Assembly: GCF_024323335.1 (NCBI RefSeq)
Contig: NC_066580.1
Span: 91,512,547-91,576,546 of the forward strand
From: Lathyrus oleraceus
Lineage: Eukaryota > Streptophyta > Magnoliopsida > Fabales > Fabaceae
Length of the DNA stretch: 64,000 nucleotides
Direction: 5' to 3'
The translations under genes were made by a program, and so were the position numbers. The first letter of the stretch is position 1, and every line of letters begins with the position of its first letter. Below are positions 36,083-50,253 of this stretch, piece by piece. The notes beneath the pieces are model-generated. The model ran no database searches. It had not been told where the DNA came from and saw nothing but the letters and a program-made list of their open reading frames with translations.

Positions 36083-36279
36083 CTTTTTCTTTAGTTTCTT
36101 CCTTTTTGCTAATGCCAAAGGGGGAGAAGACTTGTTTCTCTAATGGTTTCTCTATGCAGAATTTTGTATGCCTCTCATTTAGGGGGAGTTCTTAAACTTA
36201 GGGGGAGAATCAAATTAGAGAAACTTCACTTTCAAGCATCTATCTCAAAGTTGGTTGTCATCATCAAAAAGGGGGAGAT

Positions 36280-37392
36280 TGTAGAAGCAAGCTTCAATCC
36301 AAAAAGTATTTTGATGAAGACAACATGTATCAATGCAAAAAGAGAAGAGCTTCAAAGATAATTCAAGCATCAAAGTAATCAAGCCACATATGCATGAGAA
36401 ACATTTTGATCAAGCTTCTTTTTCAAGTCAACCGTTTGCAAGATTGTTGATTCACTTCTAAGGTATATCTAATTCACTCTTAGATTAGTATACAAGTGTT
36501 CAACAATCATGATCTGCATTTGCATTTTTAACATAACCATTTGTTAACATGTTGAAATGAAAGACACATTTCTCTTAAAGTATTTTTCTGCATTTCAACA
36601 GTGTTAACCGGTTAACCATATGGGTTAACCGGTTAACGGCCCAGTTTTTTGAAATTCTTTGTTAACGTTATACGCGTTAACCGGTTAACCCATTTGGTTA
36701 ACCGGTTAACACTGTTCGTTTCAGTGAAAAATAATTTTCAGAAACTTGTACTTTTCATCATTTTTTATGAAAAATTTATACCTCTTTGAAAAGGTGTTTT
36801 GGCAATATAAATTCTTGAATTTTTAAAATGAATTTTCACCTCCAAGAATTTTCATAAAAACTTAAGATAATCACTCTTTCATATTTTGTTCAATATTTCA
36901 TAAAAGTGTTCATAATCAAATTTTCATCTCATTCCATTTTTTGAACACTTGTATATTATTCATTGAGTGAATTATTTATCTAAGGAGAAGATCAATCAAG
37001 AGAAGATTGATAATACTACACTTTGTTAAAATCATCAAAAAGATTTATTTCTGTTTGACTTGTGATCCAGGATTGTTGGACACAAGGGTTAGTGTTGAAG
37101 AGGATTGTTCTTCATACACTTGTTTACCTATAGGTTAGATAGTAAGCATCACCATTGGTGTGAGTAGGCTGTACCATAATTCTAACTATAGTGAAATCTC
37201 TTTCGAGTCGAAAGGGGAGTGGATGTACCTTCGGATTGTGAAGGGAACCACTATAATTTCCGGTGTCTTTTTTACTTTCCGCAATTTATTTTTCCGTACT
37301 TAAACATAAAATAACCAAAAACCGGAAACAAGTTCGAAGAATTTTTAACCACCTAATTCACCCCCCCCTCTTAGGCGCATTTACAACTTACA
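36280..37392 (+). mobile_element. LTR 9 of array 2
   Basis: 1113 bp, four palindromes intact, longest C-run (CCCCCCCC) near the end, primer site intact. Confidence 0.93.
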
Positions 37393-37693
37393 ATTGGTAT
37401 CAGAGCAACTCTGCGTTAGCTTTAAAAATACAGAATTTTTAATATTTTTTAATTTTTTAATTTTGGTATGTGTGTTTATGGTTGGTGCATGTGCTTTACT
37501 CTTCACCTACACCTCATAACTTTCTCCTCCCACATTTACTCACCATAAACCCTTCATCTCATTTCTTCAACTTTCAACCTTCTTGAGTGATATTAAAACC
37601 CATTAAACCCCACTCAACCATACTCTCTTATTAACTCTCAAAACCCTATTCCGAAAATCCTTCTCAAACATCCTAGACTCTCCATCTTCTTCC

Positions 37694-38858
37694 ATGGCTC
37701 CTCCAAGAATGGGAAAGGCCCCTGTGTCAGCATCTAGCAGTGAAGAGGAAGAAATGAAAATGGAAACAACCAAGAAGAGAAGAATGGATTTCAAAGTCAG
37801 GGTTAGACATCTTCTTAAGGGTAAGTATGTGAATCTCAAATCCTTCACCCCTATTACTTTCACTTTCCCTGAGATGTTGAGATATCAAGGGTTGCATGAG
37901 TTTATAACTGATAATGGCAAAATTTTATACTGATTTGGTAAAATCTTTTCTGAACCATTTCACCTTGAATCTGAATGATGATGATCAACATATGCTGTCT
38001 GCCACTGTGAGAGATTGTGAAATTGTAACAGACCTAAGGTCGCTGGTTGCGTCTCTTAGGATTCCCTATTCAGGATTTTTTCTTTGGAAAGGTGTTAATC
38101 ATGTTGATGGAAAATGGGCTCAATATGATAAAATGGAATATTACTACTCAATTTGTAGATTTCCAAGGGATGCTGTTGTGTCGGGACAACGCACTTCTCG
38201 CATACTCTGTTATGCTAAGAACTTGTCTGTTGATGATCGAATGCTACATTATGTTATTTGCCATGTCTTGCTGCCAAAGGATTCAAACCTTTCACAAATC
38301 AATGATTTGGAGATGCAGGTTCTATTTGCTGTGAAGAACAAAATCAGAATTAATTGGCTACCTACTATGATGTATCATCTCAAACAGCAACTATCTCTCA
38401 AAACAAGGCTGCCCTATGGTCGTCTTATCTCAAGGATTTTGGAATTAACAGACATGGAAATCGGGAGAGAACCGTTCCTGGCTATGACCCCTACCACCAA
38501 TGAGATCAACGGCGTTACTATTATGAAGAATACCGGGATTATTCAATGCAATGACGGATCTTACAAGTATGATGACGGGTCTTCTTCTTCAAACTTCCCT
38601 ATTCCGGAGGGTGGCATTACAAACGAGTTCCTATATACCACCATGATGAGCCAACACCGTGAAACCACCCGCGCTATCAAAAGCCTTCGAAACCTTGTGT
38701 TAAGTTCTCGCAACCTTCCCATGGAAGATGATGAAGGTGAAGCCGGTAGTGAAGCGGAAGGCGAGGAGAATGAGGACAGTTCGAAGAAGAAGATTAAAGC
38801 ATTATGTTTTATCTATGTTCTTGTTATGTGTTGTTCTGTTTTTAGTTATAGATTATGA
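37694..38858 (+). pseudogene. Array 2 ORF copy 9, one insertion plus read-through 3' end
   Basis: An extra T in AAAATTTTATAC (~37924) ends the first frame at 37933. The remaining frame is open but ends differently: TTCGAAGAAGAAGATTAAA replaces TTCGGAAGAAGATTAAA, so the normal stop is bypassed and a 23-residue hydrophobic tail is read from the 3' tail. It has I237T and CAA at Gln165. Confidence 0.92.
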
Positions 38859-39159
38859 TTATGCTAATTATGTTTACCGTACACTTATTTTAATTCTGTC
38901 GTCATTATGTGCTTGAATGCTTATCTAATGATCACATAATGTGTGTATGCTTGTCTACTTTTCTTTTTCTTTAGTTTCTTCCTTTTTGCTAATGCCAAAG
39001 GGGGAGAAGACTTGTTTCTCTAATGGTTTCTCTATGCAGAATTTTGTATGCCTCTCATTTAGGGGGAGTTCTTAAACTTAGGGGGAGAATCAAATTAGAG
39101 AAACTTCACTTTCAAGCATCTATCTCAAAGTTGGTTGTCATCATCAAAAAGGGGGAGAT

Positions 39160-40267
39160 TGTAGAAGCAAGCTTCAATCCAAAAAGTATTTTGATGAAGA
39201 CAACATGTATCAATGCAAAAAGAGAAGAGCTTCAAAGATAATTCAAGCATCAAAGTAATCAAGCCACATATGCATGAGAAACATTTTGATCAAGCTTCTT
39301 TTTCAAGTCAACCGTTTGCAAGATTGTTGATTCACTTCTAAGGTATATCTAATTCACTCTTAGATTAGTATACAAGTGTTCAACAATCATGATCTGCATT
39401 TGCATTTTTAACATAACCATTTGTTAACATGTTGAAATGAAAGACACATTTCTCTTAAAGTATTTTTCTGCATTTCAACAGTGTTAACCGGTTAACCATA
39501 TGGGTTAACCGGTTAACGGCCCAGTTTTTTGAAATTCTTTGTTAACGTTATACGCGTTAACCGGTTAACCCATTTGGTTAACCGGTTAACACTGTTCGTT
39601 TCAGTGAAAAATAATTTTCAGAAACTTGTACCTTTTCATCATTTTTTATGAAAAATTTATACCTCTTTGAAAAGGTGTTTTGGCAATATAAATCTTGAAT
39701 TTTTAAAATGAATTTTCACCTCCAAGAATTTTCATAAAAACTTAAGATAATCACTCTTTCATATTTTGTTCAATATTTCATAAAAGTGTTCATAATCAAT
39801 TTTCATCTCATTCCATTTTTGAACACTTGTATATTATTCATTGAGTGAATTATTTATCTAAGGAGAAGATCAATCAAGAGAAGATTGATAATACTACACT
39901 TTGTTAAAATCATCAAAAAGATTTATTTCTGTTTGACTTGTGATCCAGGATTGTTGGACACAAGGGTAGTGTTGAAGAGGATTGTTCTTCATACACTTGT
40001 TTACCTATAGGTTAGATAGTAAGCATCACCATTGGTGTGAGTAGGCTGTACCATAATTCTAACTATAGTGAAATCTCTTTCGAGTCGAAAGGGGAGTGGA
40101 TGTACCTTCGGATTGTGAGGGAACCACTATAATTTCCGGTGTCTTTTTTACTTTCCGCAATTTATTTTTCCGTACTTAAACATAAAATAACCAAAAACCG
40201 GAAACAAGTTCGAAGAATTTTTAACCACCTAATTCACCCCCCCTCTTAGGCGCATTTACAACTTACA
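39160..40267 (+). mobile_element. LTR 10 of array 2
   Basis: 1108 bp, four palindromes intact, primer site intact. A few one-base losses (for example AATCAATTTTC and CAAGGGTAGTG). Confidence 0.93.
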
Positions 40268-40568
40268 ATTGGTATCAGAGCAACTCTGCGTTAGCTTTAA
40301 AAATACAGAATTTTTAATATTTTTTAATTTTTTAATTTTGGTATGTGTGTTTATGGTTGGTGCATGTGCTTTACTCTTCACCTACACCTCATAACTTTCT
40401 CCTCCCACATTTACTCACCATAAACCCTTCATCTCATTTCTTCAACTTTCAACCTTCTTGAGTGATATTAAAACCCATTAAACCCCACTCAACCATACTC
40501 TCTTATTAACTCTCAAAACCCTATTCCGAAAATCCTTCTCAAACATCCTAGACTCTCCATCTTCTTCC

Positions 40569-41668
40569 ATGGCTCCTCCAAGAATGGGAAAGGCCCCTGT
40601 GTCAGCATCTAGCAGTGAAGAGGAAGAAATGAAAATGGAAACAACCAAGAAGAGAAGAATGGATTTCAAAGTCAGGGTTAGACATCTTCTTAAGGGTAAG
40701 TATGTGAATCTCAAATCCTTCACCCCTATTACTTTCACTTTCCCTGAGATGTTGAGATATCAAGGGTTGCATGAGTTTATAACTGATAATGGCAAAATTT
40801 ATACTGATTTGGTAAAATCTTTTCTGAACCATTTCACCTTGAATCTGAATGATGATGATCAACATATGCTGTCTGCCACTGTGAGAGATTGTGAAATTGT
40901 AACAGACCTAAGGTCGCTGGCTGCGTCTCTTAGGATTCCCTATTCAGGATTTTTTCTTTGGAAAGGTGTTAATCATGTTGATGGAAAATGGGCTCAATAT
41001 GATAAAATGGAATATTACTACTCAATTGTAGATTTCCAAGGGATGCTGTTGTGTCGGGACAGCGCACTTCTCGCATACTCTGTTATGCTAAGAACTTGTC
41101 TGTTGATGATCGAATGCTACATTATGTTATTTGCCATGTCTTGCTGCCAAAGGATTCAAACCTTTCACAAATCAATGATTTGGAGATGCAGGTTCTATTT
41201 GCTGTGAAGAACAAAATCAGAATTAATTGGCTACCTACTATGATGTATCATCTCAAACAGCAACTATCTCTCAAAATAAGGCTGCCCTATGGTCGTCTTA
41301 TCTCAAGGATTTTGGAATTAACAGACATGGAAATCGGGAGAGAACCGTTCCTGGCTATGACCCCTACCACCAATGAGATCAACGGCGTTACTATTATGAA
41401 GAATACCGGGATTATTCAATGCAATGACGGATCTTACAAGTATGATGACGGGTCTTCTTCTTCAAACTTCCCTATTCCGGAGGGTGGCATTACAAACGAG
41501 TTCCTATATACCACCATGATGAGCCAACACCGTGAAACCACCCGCGCTATCAAAAGCCTTCGAAACCTTGTGTTAAGTTCTCGCAACCTTCCCATGGAAG
41601 ATGATGAAGGTGAAGCCGGTAGTGAAGCGGAAGGCGAGGAGAATGAGGACAGTTCGGAAGAAGATTAA
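40569..41668 (+). pseudogene. Array 2 ORF copy 10, single frameshift
   Basis: One T is missing in CTCAATTGTAG (~41026), the same loss as in copy 8. Otherwise it is full length with V118A, I237, I308 and the EED ending. Confidence 0.92.
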
Positions 41669-42030
41669 AGCATTATGTTTTATCTATGTTCTTGTTATGT
41701 GTTGTTCTGTTTTTAGTTATAGATTATGATTATGCTAATTATGTTTACCGTACACTTATTTTAATTCTGTCGTCATTATGTGCTTGAATGCTTATCTAAT
41801 GATCACATAATGTGTGTATGCTTGTCTACTTTTCTTTTTCTTTAGTTTCTTCCTTTTTGCTAATGCCAAAGGGGGAGAAGACTTGTTTCTCTAATGGTTT
41901 CTCTATGCAGAATTTTGTATGCCTCTCATTTAGGGGGAGTTCTTAAACTTAGGGGGAGAATCAAATTAGAGAAACTTCACTTTCAAGCATCTATCTCAAA
42001 GTTGGTTGTCATCATCAAAAAGGGGGAGAT

Positions 42031-43142
42031 TGTAGAAGCAAGCTTCAATCCAAAAAGTATTTTGATGAAGACAACATGTATCAATGCAAAAAGAGAAGAG
42101 CTTCAAAGATAATTCAAGCATCAAAGTAATCAAGCCACATATGCATGAGAAACATTTTGATCAAGCTTCTTTTTCAAGTCAACCGTTTGCAAGATTGTTG
42201 ATTCACTTCTAAGGTATATCTAATTCACTCTTAGATTAGTATACAAGTGTTCAACAATCATGATCTGCATTTGCATTTTTAACATAACCATTTGTTAACA
42301 TGTTGAAATGAAAGACACATTTCTCTTAAAGTATTTTTCTGCATTTCAACAGTGTTAACCGGTTAACCATATGGGTTAACCGGTTAACGGCCCAGTTTTT
42401 TGAAATTCTTTGTTAACGTTATACGCGTTAACCGGTTAACCCATTTGGTTAACCGGTTAACACTGTTCGTTTCAGTGAAAAATAATTTTCAGAAACTTGT
42501 ACCTTTTCATCATTTTTTATGAAAAATTTATACCTCTTTGAAAAGGTGTTTTGGCAATATAAATTCTTGAATTTTTAAAATGAATTTTCACCTCCAAGAA
42601 TTTTCATAAAAACTTAAGATAATCACTCTTTCATATTTTGTTCAATATTTCATAAAAGTGTTCATAATCAAATTTTCATCTCATTCCATTTTTTGAACAC
42701 TTGTATATTATTCATTGAGTGAATTATTTATCTAAGGAGAAGATCAATCAAGAGAAGATTGATAATACTACACTTTGTTAAAATCATCAAAAAGATTTAT
42801 TTCTGTTTGACTTGTGATCCAGGATTGTTGGACACAAGGGTTAGTGTTGAAGAGGATTGTTCTTCATACACTTGTTTACCTATAGGTTAGATAGTAAGCA
42901 TCACCATTGGTGTGAGTAGGCTGTACCATAATTCTAACTATAGTGAAATCTCTTTCGAGTCGAAAGGGGAGTGGATGTACCTTCGGATTGTGAAGGGAAC
43001 CACTATAATTTCCGGTGTCTTTTTTACTTTCCGCAATTTATTTTTCCGTACTTAAACATAAAATAACCAAAAACCGGAAACAAGTTCGAAGAATTTTTAA
43101 CCAACTAATTCACCCCCCTCTTAGGCGCATTTACAACTTACA
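42031..43142 (+). mobile_element. LTR 11 of array 2
   Basis: 1112 bp, four palindromes intact, primer site intact, CCAACTAATTCA variant near its end (~43101). Confidence 0.93.
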
Positions 43143-43443
43143 ATTGGTATCAGAGCAACTCTGCGTTAGCTTTAAAAATACAGAATTTTTAATATTTTTT
43201 AATTTTTTAATTTTGGTATGTGTGTTTATGGTTGGTGCATGTGCTTTACTCTTCACCTACACCTCATAACTTTCTCCTCCCACATTTACTCACCATAAAC
43301 CCTTCATCTCATTTCTTCAACTTTCAACCTTCTTGAGTGATATTAAAACCCATTAAACCCCACTCAACCATACTCTCTTATTAACTCTCAAAACCCTATT
43401 CCGAAAATCCTTCTCAAACATCCTAGACTCTCCATCTTCTTCC

Positions 43444-44602
43444 ATGGCTCCTCCAAGAATGGGAAAGGCCCCTGTGTCAGCATCTAGCAGTGAAGAGGAA
43501 GAAATGAAAATGGAAACAACCAAGAAGAGAAGAATGGATTTCAAAGTCAGGGTTAGACATCTTCTTAAGGGTAAGTATGTGAATCTCAAATCCTTCACCC
43601 CTATTACTTTCACTTTCCCTGAGATGTTGAGATATCAAGGGTTGCATGAGTTTATAACTGATAATGGCAAAATTTATACTGATTTGGTAAAATCTTTTCT
43701 GAACCATTTCACCTTGAATCTGAATGATGATGATCAACATATGCTGTCTGCCACTGTGAGAGATTGTGAAATTGTAACAGACCTAAGGTCGCTGCGTCTC
43801 TTAGGATTCCCTATTCAGGATTTTTCTTTGGAAAGGTGTTAATCATGTTGATGGAAAATGGGCTCAATATGATAAAATGGAATATTACTACTCAATCTGT
43901 AGATTTCCAAGGGATGCTGTTGTGTCGGGACAACGCACTTCTCGCATACTCTGTTATGCTAAGAACTTGTCTGTTGATGATCGAATGCTACATTATGTTA
44001 TTTGCCATGTCTTGCTGCCAAAGGATTCAAACCTTTCACAAATCAATGATTTGGAGATGCAGGTTCTATTTGCTGTGAAGAACAAAATCAGAATTAATTG
44101 GCTACCTACTATGATGTATCATCTCAAACAGCAACTATCTCTCAAAACAAGGCTGCCCTATGGTCGTCTTATCTCAAGGATTTTGGAATTAACAGACATG
44201 GAAATCGGGAGAGAACCGTTCCTGGCTATGACCCCTACCACCAATGAGATCAACGGCGTTACTATTATGAAGAATACCGGGATTATTCAATGCAATGACG
44301 GATCTTACAAGTATGATGACGGGTCTTCTTCTTCAAACTTCCCTATTCCGGAGGGTGGCATTACAAACGAGTTCCTATATACCACCATGATGAGCCAACA
44401 CCGTGAAACCACCCGCGCTATCAAAAGCCTTCGAAACCTTGTGTTAAGTTCTCGCAACCTTCCCATGGAAGATGATGAAGGTGAAGCCGGTAGTGAAGCG
44501 GAAGGCGAGGAGAATGAGGACAGTTCGAAGAAGAAGATTAAAGCATTATGTTTTATCTATGTTCTTGTTATGTGTTGTTCTGTTTTTAGTTATAGATTAT
44601 GA
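43444..44602 (+). pseudogene. Array 2 ORF copy 11, 4-base deletion and read-through 3' end
   Basis: GTCGCTGCGTCTC (~43791) lacks four bases and the T-run at ~43820 lacks one, so translation ends at 43842. The 3' end has the same GAAGAAGAAG read-through form as copy 9, with I237T and CAA at Gln165, marking 9 and 11 as close relatives. Confidence 0.92.
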
Positions 44603-44902
44603 TTATGCTAATTATGTTTACCGTACACTTATTTTAATTCTGTCGTCATTATGTGCTTGAATGCTTATCTAATGATCACATAATGTGTGTATGCTTGTCT
44701 ACTTTTCTTTTCTTTAGTTTCTTCCTTTTTGCTAATGCCAAAGGGGGAGAAGACTTGTTTCTCTAATGGTTTCTCTATGCAGAATTTTGTATGCCTCTCA
44801 TTTAGGGGAGTTCTTAAACTTAGGGGGAGAATCAAATTAGAGAAACTTCACTTTCAAGCATCTATCTCAAAAGTTGGTTGTCATCATCAAAAAGGGGGAG
44901 AT

Positions 44903-46014
44903 TGTAGAAGCAAGCTTCAATCCAAAAAGTATTTTGATGAAGACAACATGTATCAATGCAAAAAGAGAAGAGCTTCAAAGATAATTCAAGCATCAAAGTA
45001 ATCAAGCCACATATGCATGAGAAACATTTTGATCAAGCTTCTTTTTCAAGTCAACCGTTTGCAAGATTGTTGATTCACTTCTAAGGTATATCTAATTCAC
45101 TCTTAGATTAGTATACAAGTGTTCAACAATCATGATCTGCATTTGCATTTTTAACATAACCATTTGTTAACATGTTGAAATGAAAGACACATTTCTCTTA
45201 AAGTATTTTTCTGCATTTCAACAGTGTTAACCGGTTAACCATATGGGTTAACCGGTTAACGGCCCAGTTTTTTGAAATTCTTTGTTAACGTTATACGCGT
45301 TAACCGGTTAACCCATTTGGTTAACCGGTTAACACTGTTCGTTTCAGTGAAAAATAATTTTCAGAAACTTGTACCTTTTCATCATTTTTTATGAAAAATT
45401 TATACCTCTTTGAAAAGGTGTTTTGGCAATATAAATCTTGAATTTTTAAAATGAATTTTCACCTCCAAGAATTTTCATAAAAACTTAAGATAATCACTCT
45501 TTCATATTTTGTTCAATATTTCATAAAAGTGTTCATAATCAAATTTTCATCTCATTCCATTTTTTGAACACTTGTATATTATTCATTGAGTGAATTATTT
45601 ATCTAAGGAGAAGATCAATCAAGAGAAGATTGATAATACTACACTTTGTTAAAATCATCAAAAAGATTTATTTCTGTTTGACTTGTGATCCAGGATTGTT
45701 GGACACAAGGGTTAGTGTTGAAGAGGATTGTTCTTCATACACTTGTTTACCTATAGGTTAGATAGTAAGCATCACCATTGGTGTGAGTAGGCTGTACCAT
45801 AATTCTAACTATAGTGAAATCTCTTTCGAGTCGAAAGGGGAGTGGATGTACCTTCGGATTGTGAAGGGAACCACTATAATTTCCGGTGTCTTTTTTACTT
45901 TCCGCAATTTATTTTTCCGTACTTAAACATAAAATAACCAAAAACCGGAAACAAGTTCGAAGAATTTTTAACCACCTAATTCACCCCCCCTCTTAGGCGC
46001 ATTTACAACTTACA
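44903..46014 (+). mobile_element. LTR 12 of array 2
   Basis: 1112 bp, four palindromes intact, primer site intact. Confidence 0.93.
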
Positions 46015-46314
46015 ATTGGTATCAGAGCAACTCTGCGTTAGCTTTAAAAATACAGAATTTTTAATATTTTTTAATTTTTTAATTTGGTATGTGTGTTTAT
46101 GGTTGGTGCATGTGCTTTACTCTTCACCTACACCTCATAACTTTCTCCTCCCACATTTACTCACCATAAACCCTTCATCTCATTTCTTCAACTTTCAACC
46201 TTCTTGAGTGATATTAAAACCCATTAAACCCCACTCAACCATACTCTCTTATTAACTCTCAAAACCCTATTCCGAAAATCCTTCTCAAACATCCTAGACT
46301 CTCCATCTTCTTCC

Positions 46315-47415
46315 ATGGCTCCTCCAAGAATGGGAAAGGCCCCTGTGTCAGCATCTAGCAGTGAAGAGGAAGAAATGAAAATGGAAACAAACAAGAAGAG
46401 AAGAATGGATTTCAAAGTCAGGGTTAGACATCTTCTTAAGGGTAAGTATGTGAATCTCAAATCCTTCACCCCTATTACTTTCACTTTCCCTGAGATGTTG
46501 AGATATCAAGGGTTGCATGAGTTTATAACTGATAATGGCAAAATTTATACTGATTTGGTAAAATCTTTTCTGAACCATTTCACCTTGAATCTGAATGATG
46601 ATGATCAACATATGCTGTCTGCCACTGTGAGAGATTGTGAAATTGTAACAGACCTAAGGTCGCTGGCTGCGTCTCTTAGGATTCCCTATTCAGGATTTTT
46701 TCTTTGGAAAGGTGTTAATCATGTTGATGGAAAATGGGCTCAATATGATAAAATGGAATATTACTACTCAATCTGTAGATTTCCAAGGGATGCTGTTGTG
46801 TCGGGACAGCGCACTTCTCGCATACTCTGTTATGCTAAGAACTTGTCTGTTGATGATCGAATGCTACATTATGTTATTTGCCATGTCTTGCTGCCAAAGG
46901 ATTCAAACCTTTCACAAATCAATGATTTGGAGATGCAGGTTCTATTTGCTGTGAAGAACAAAATCAGAATTAATTGGCTACCTACTATGATGTATCATCT
47001 CAAACAGCAACTATCTCTCAAAATAAGGCTGCCCTATGGTCGTCTTATCTCAAGGATTTTGGAATTAACAGACATGGAAATCGGGAGAGAACCGTTCCTG
47101 GCTATGACCCCTACCACCAATGAGATCAACGGCGTTACTATTATGAAGAATACCGGGATTATTCAATGCAATGACGGATCTTACAAGTATGATGACGGGT
47201 CTTCTTCTTCAAACTTCCCTATTCCGGAGGGTGGCATTACAAACGAGTTCCTATATACCACCATGATGAGCCAACACCGTGAAACCACCCGCGCTATCAA
47301 AAGCCTTCGAAACCTTGTGTTAAGTTCTCGCAACCTTCCCATGGAAGATGATGAAGGTGAAGCCGGTAGTGAAGCGGAAGGCGAGGAGAATGAGGACAGT
47401 TCGGAAGAAGATTAA
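46315..47415 (+). CDS. Array 2 ORF copy 12: transposon-associated protein, intact (366 aa)
   Basis: Second copy with no interruption, representing the central subfamily. It differs from copy 6 by T26N (private), V118A, L308I and the three extra C-terminal residues EED, because TAA is replaced by GAA. The same acidic ends, KKRR patch and central region are present. With a full LTR on each side (44903 and 47778), intact primer site and intact purine tract, unit 12 has every visible cis element. It is a candidate for a transcribed, trans-mobilised unit if a Sirevirus partner exists elsewhere; that is inference. Confidence 0.8.
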   Translation: MAPPRMGKAPVSASSSEEEEMKMETNKKRRMDFKVRVRHLLKGKYVNLKSFTPITFTFPEMLRYQGLHEFITDNGKIYTDLVKSFLNHFTLNLNDDDQHMLSATVRDCEIVTDLRSLAASLRIPYSGFFLWKGVNHVDGKWAQYDKMEYYYSICRFPRDAVVSGQRTSRILCYAKNLSVDDRMLHYVICHVLLPKDSNLSQINDLEMQVLFAVKNKIRINWLPTMMYHLKQQLSLKIRLPYGRLISRILELTDMEIGREPFLAMTPTTNEINGVTIMKNTGIIQCNDGSYKYDDGSSSSNFPIPEGGITNEFLYTTMMSQHRETTRAIKSLRNLVLSSRNLPMEDDEGEAGSEAEGEENEDSSEED

Positions 47416-47777
47416 AGCATTATGTTTTATCTATGTTCTTGTTATGTGTTGTTCTGTTTTTAGTTATAGATTATGATTATGCTAATTATGTTTACCGTAC
47501 ACTTATTTTAATTCTGTCGTCATTATGTGCTTGAATGCTTATCTAATGATCACATAATGTGTGTATGCTTGTCTACTTTTCTTTTTCTTTAGTTTCTTCC
47601 TTTTTGCTAATGCCAAAGGGGGAGAAGACTTGTTTCTCTAATGGTTTCTCTATGCAGAATTTTGTATGCCTCTCATTTAGGGGGAGTTCTTAAACTTAGG
47701 GGGAGAATCAAATTAGAGAAACTTCACTTTCAAGCATCTATCTCAAAATTGGTTGTCATCATCAAAAAGGGGGAGAT

Positions 47778-48887
47778 TGTAGAAGCAAGCTTCAATCAAA
47801 AAAGTATTTTGATGAAGACAACATGTATCAATGCAAAAAGAGAAGAGCTTCAAAGATAATTCAAGCATCAAAGTAATCAAGCCACATATGCATGAGAAAC
47901 ATTTTGATCAAGCTTCTTTTTCAAGTCAACCGTTTGCAAGATTGTTGATTCACTTCTAAGGTATATCTAATTCACTCTTAGATTAGTATATAAGTGTTCA
48001 ACAATCATGATCTGCATTTGCATTTTTAACATAACCATTTGTTAACATGTTGAAATGAAAGACACATTTCTCTTAAAGTATTTTTCTGCATTTCAACAGT
48101 GTTAACCGGTTAACCATATGGGTTAACCGGTTAACGACCCAGTTTTTTGAAATTCTTTGTTAACGTTATACGCGTTAACCGGTTAACCCATTTGGTTAAC
48201 CGGTTAACACTGTTCGTTTCAGTGAAAAATAATTTTCAGAAACTTGTACCTTTTCATCATTTTTTATGAAAAATTTATACCTCTTTGAAAAGGTGTTTTG
48301 GCAATATAAATTCTTGAATTTTTAAAATGAATTTTCACCTCCAAGAATTTTCATAAAAACTTAAGATAATCACTCTTTCATATTTTGTTCAATATTTCAT
48401 AAAAGTGTTCATAATCAAATTTTCATCTCATTCCATTTTTTGAACACTTGTATATTATTCATTGAGTGAATTATTATCTAAGGAGAAGATCAATCAAGAG
48501 AAGATTGATAATACTACACTTTGTTAAAATCATCAAAAAGATTTATTTCTTTTGACTTGTGATCCAGGATTGTTGGACACAAGGGTTAGTGTTGAAGAGG
48601 ATTGTTCTTCATACACTTGTTTACCTATAGGTTAGATAGTAAGCATCACCATTGGTGTGAGTAGGCTGTACCATAATTCTAACTATAGTGAAATCTCTTT
48701 CGAGTCGAAAGGGGAGTGGATGTACCTTCGGATTGTGAAGGGAACCACTATAATTTCCGGTGTCTTTTTTACTTTCCGCAATTTATTTTTCCGTACTTAA
48801 ACAAAAAAAACCAAAAACCGGAAACAAGTTCGAAGAATTTTTAACCACCTAATTCACCCCCCCTCTTAGGCGCATTTATAACTTACA
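47778..48887 (+). mobile_element. LTR 13 of array 2
   Basis: 1110 bp, four palindromes intact, primer site intact. A private GGTTAACGACCCAG substitution lies next to site 2. Confidence 0.93.
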
Positions 48888-49168
48888 ATTGGTATCAGAG
48901 CAACTCTGCGTTAGCTTTAAAAATACAGAATTTTTAATATTTTTTAATTTTTTAATTTTGGTATGTGTGTTTATGGTTGGTGCATGTGCTTTACTCTTCA
49001 CCTACACCTCATAACTTTCTCCTCCCACATTTACTCACCATAAACCCTTCATCTCATTTCTTCAACTTTCAACCTTCTTGAGTGATATTAAAACCCATTA
49101 AACCCCACTCAACCATACTCTCTTATTAACTCTCAAAACCCTATTCCGAAAATCCTTCTCAACCAAGA

Positions 49169-50253
49169 ATGGGAAAGGCCCCTGTGTCAGCATCTAGCAG
49201 TGAAGAGGAAGAAATGAAAATGGAAACAACAAAGAAGAGAAGAATGGATTTCAAAGTCAGGGTTAGACATCTTCTTAAGGGTAAGTATGTGAATCTCAAA
49301 TCCTTCACCCCTATTACTTTCACTTTCCCTGAGATGTTGAGATATCAAGGGTTGCATGAGTTTATAACTGATAATGGCAAAATTTATACTGATTTGGTAA
49401 AATCTTTTCTGAACCATTTCACCTTGAATCTGAATGATGATGATCAACATATGCTGTCTGCCACTGTGAGAGATTGTGAAATTGTAACAGACCTAAGGTC
49501 GCTGGCTGCGTCTCTTAGGATTCCCTATTCAGGATTTTTTCTTTGGAAAGGTGTTAATCATGTTGATGGAAAATGGGCTCAATATGATAAAATGGAATAT
49601 TACTACTCAATCTGTAGATTTCCAAGGGATGCTGTTGTGTCGGGACAACGCACTTCTCGCATACTCTGTTATGCTAAGAACTTGTCTGTTGATGATCGAA
49701 TGCTACATTATGTTATTTGCCATGTCTTGCTGCCAAAGGATTCAAACCTTTCACAAATCAATGATTTGGAGATGCAGGTTCTATTTGCTGTGAAGAACAA
49801 AATCAGAATTAATTGGCTACCTACTATGATGTATCATCTCAAACAGCAACTATCTCTCAAAACAAGGCTGCCCTATGGTCGTCTTATCTCAAGGATTTTG
49901 GAATTAACAGACATGGAAATCGGGAGAGAACCGTTCCTGGCTATGACCCCTACCACCAATGAGATCAACGGCGTTACTATTATGAAGAATACCGGGATTA
50001 TTCAATGCAATGACGGATCTTACAAGTATGATGACGGGTCTTCTTCTTCAAACTTCCCTATTCCGGAGGGTGGCATTACAAACGAGTTCCTATATACCAC
50101 CATGATGAGCAAACACGTGAAACCACCCGCGCTATCAAAAGCCTTCGAAACCTTGTGTTAAGTTCTCGCAACCTTCCCATGGAAGATGATGAAGGTGAAG
50201 CCGGTAGTGAAGCGGAAGGCGAGGAGAATGAGGACAGTTCGGAAGAAGATTAA
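49169..50253 (+). pseudogene. Array 2 ORF copy 13, start codon deleted
   Basis: The leader jumps from CTTCTCAA to CCAAGAATGGG (~49163), removing ~37 bp with the usual ATG. The next in-frame ATG (49169, residue 6 of the normal protein) opens 330 residues. One C is then missing in AACACGTGAAACC (~50115), ending the frame at 50161, before the acidic tail. It has V118A and I237T. Confidence 0.9.

Noticed and set aside
43015..43269. 84-codon ORF over the LTR end and leader (also at 31487) as a host gene
   Set aside because: It spans the LTR end, primer site and leader, and is open only in a few copies because of one-base differences in the C-run.
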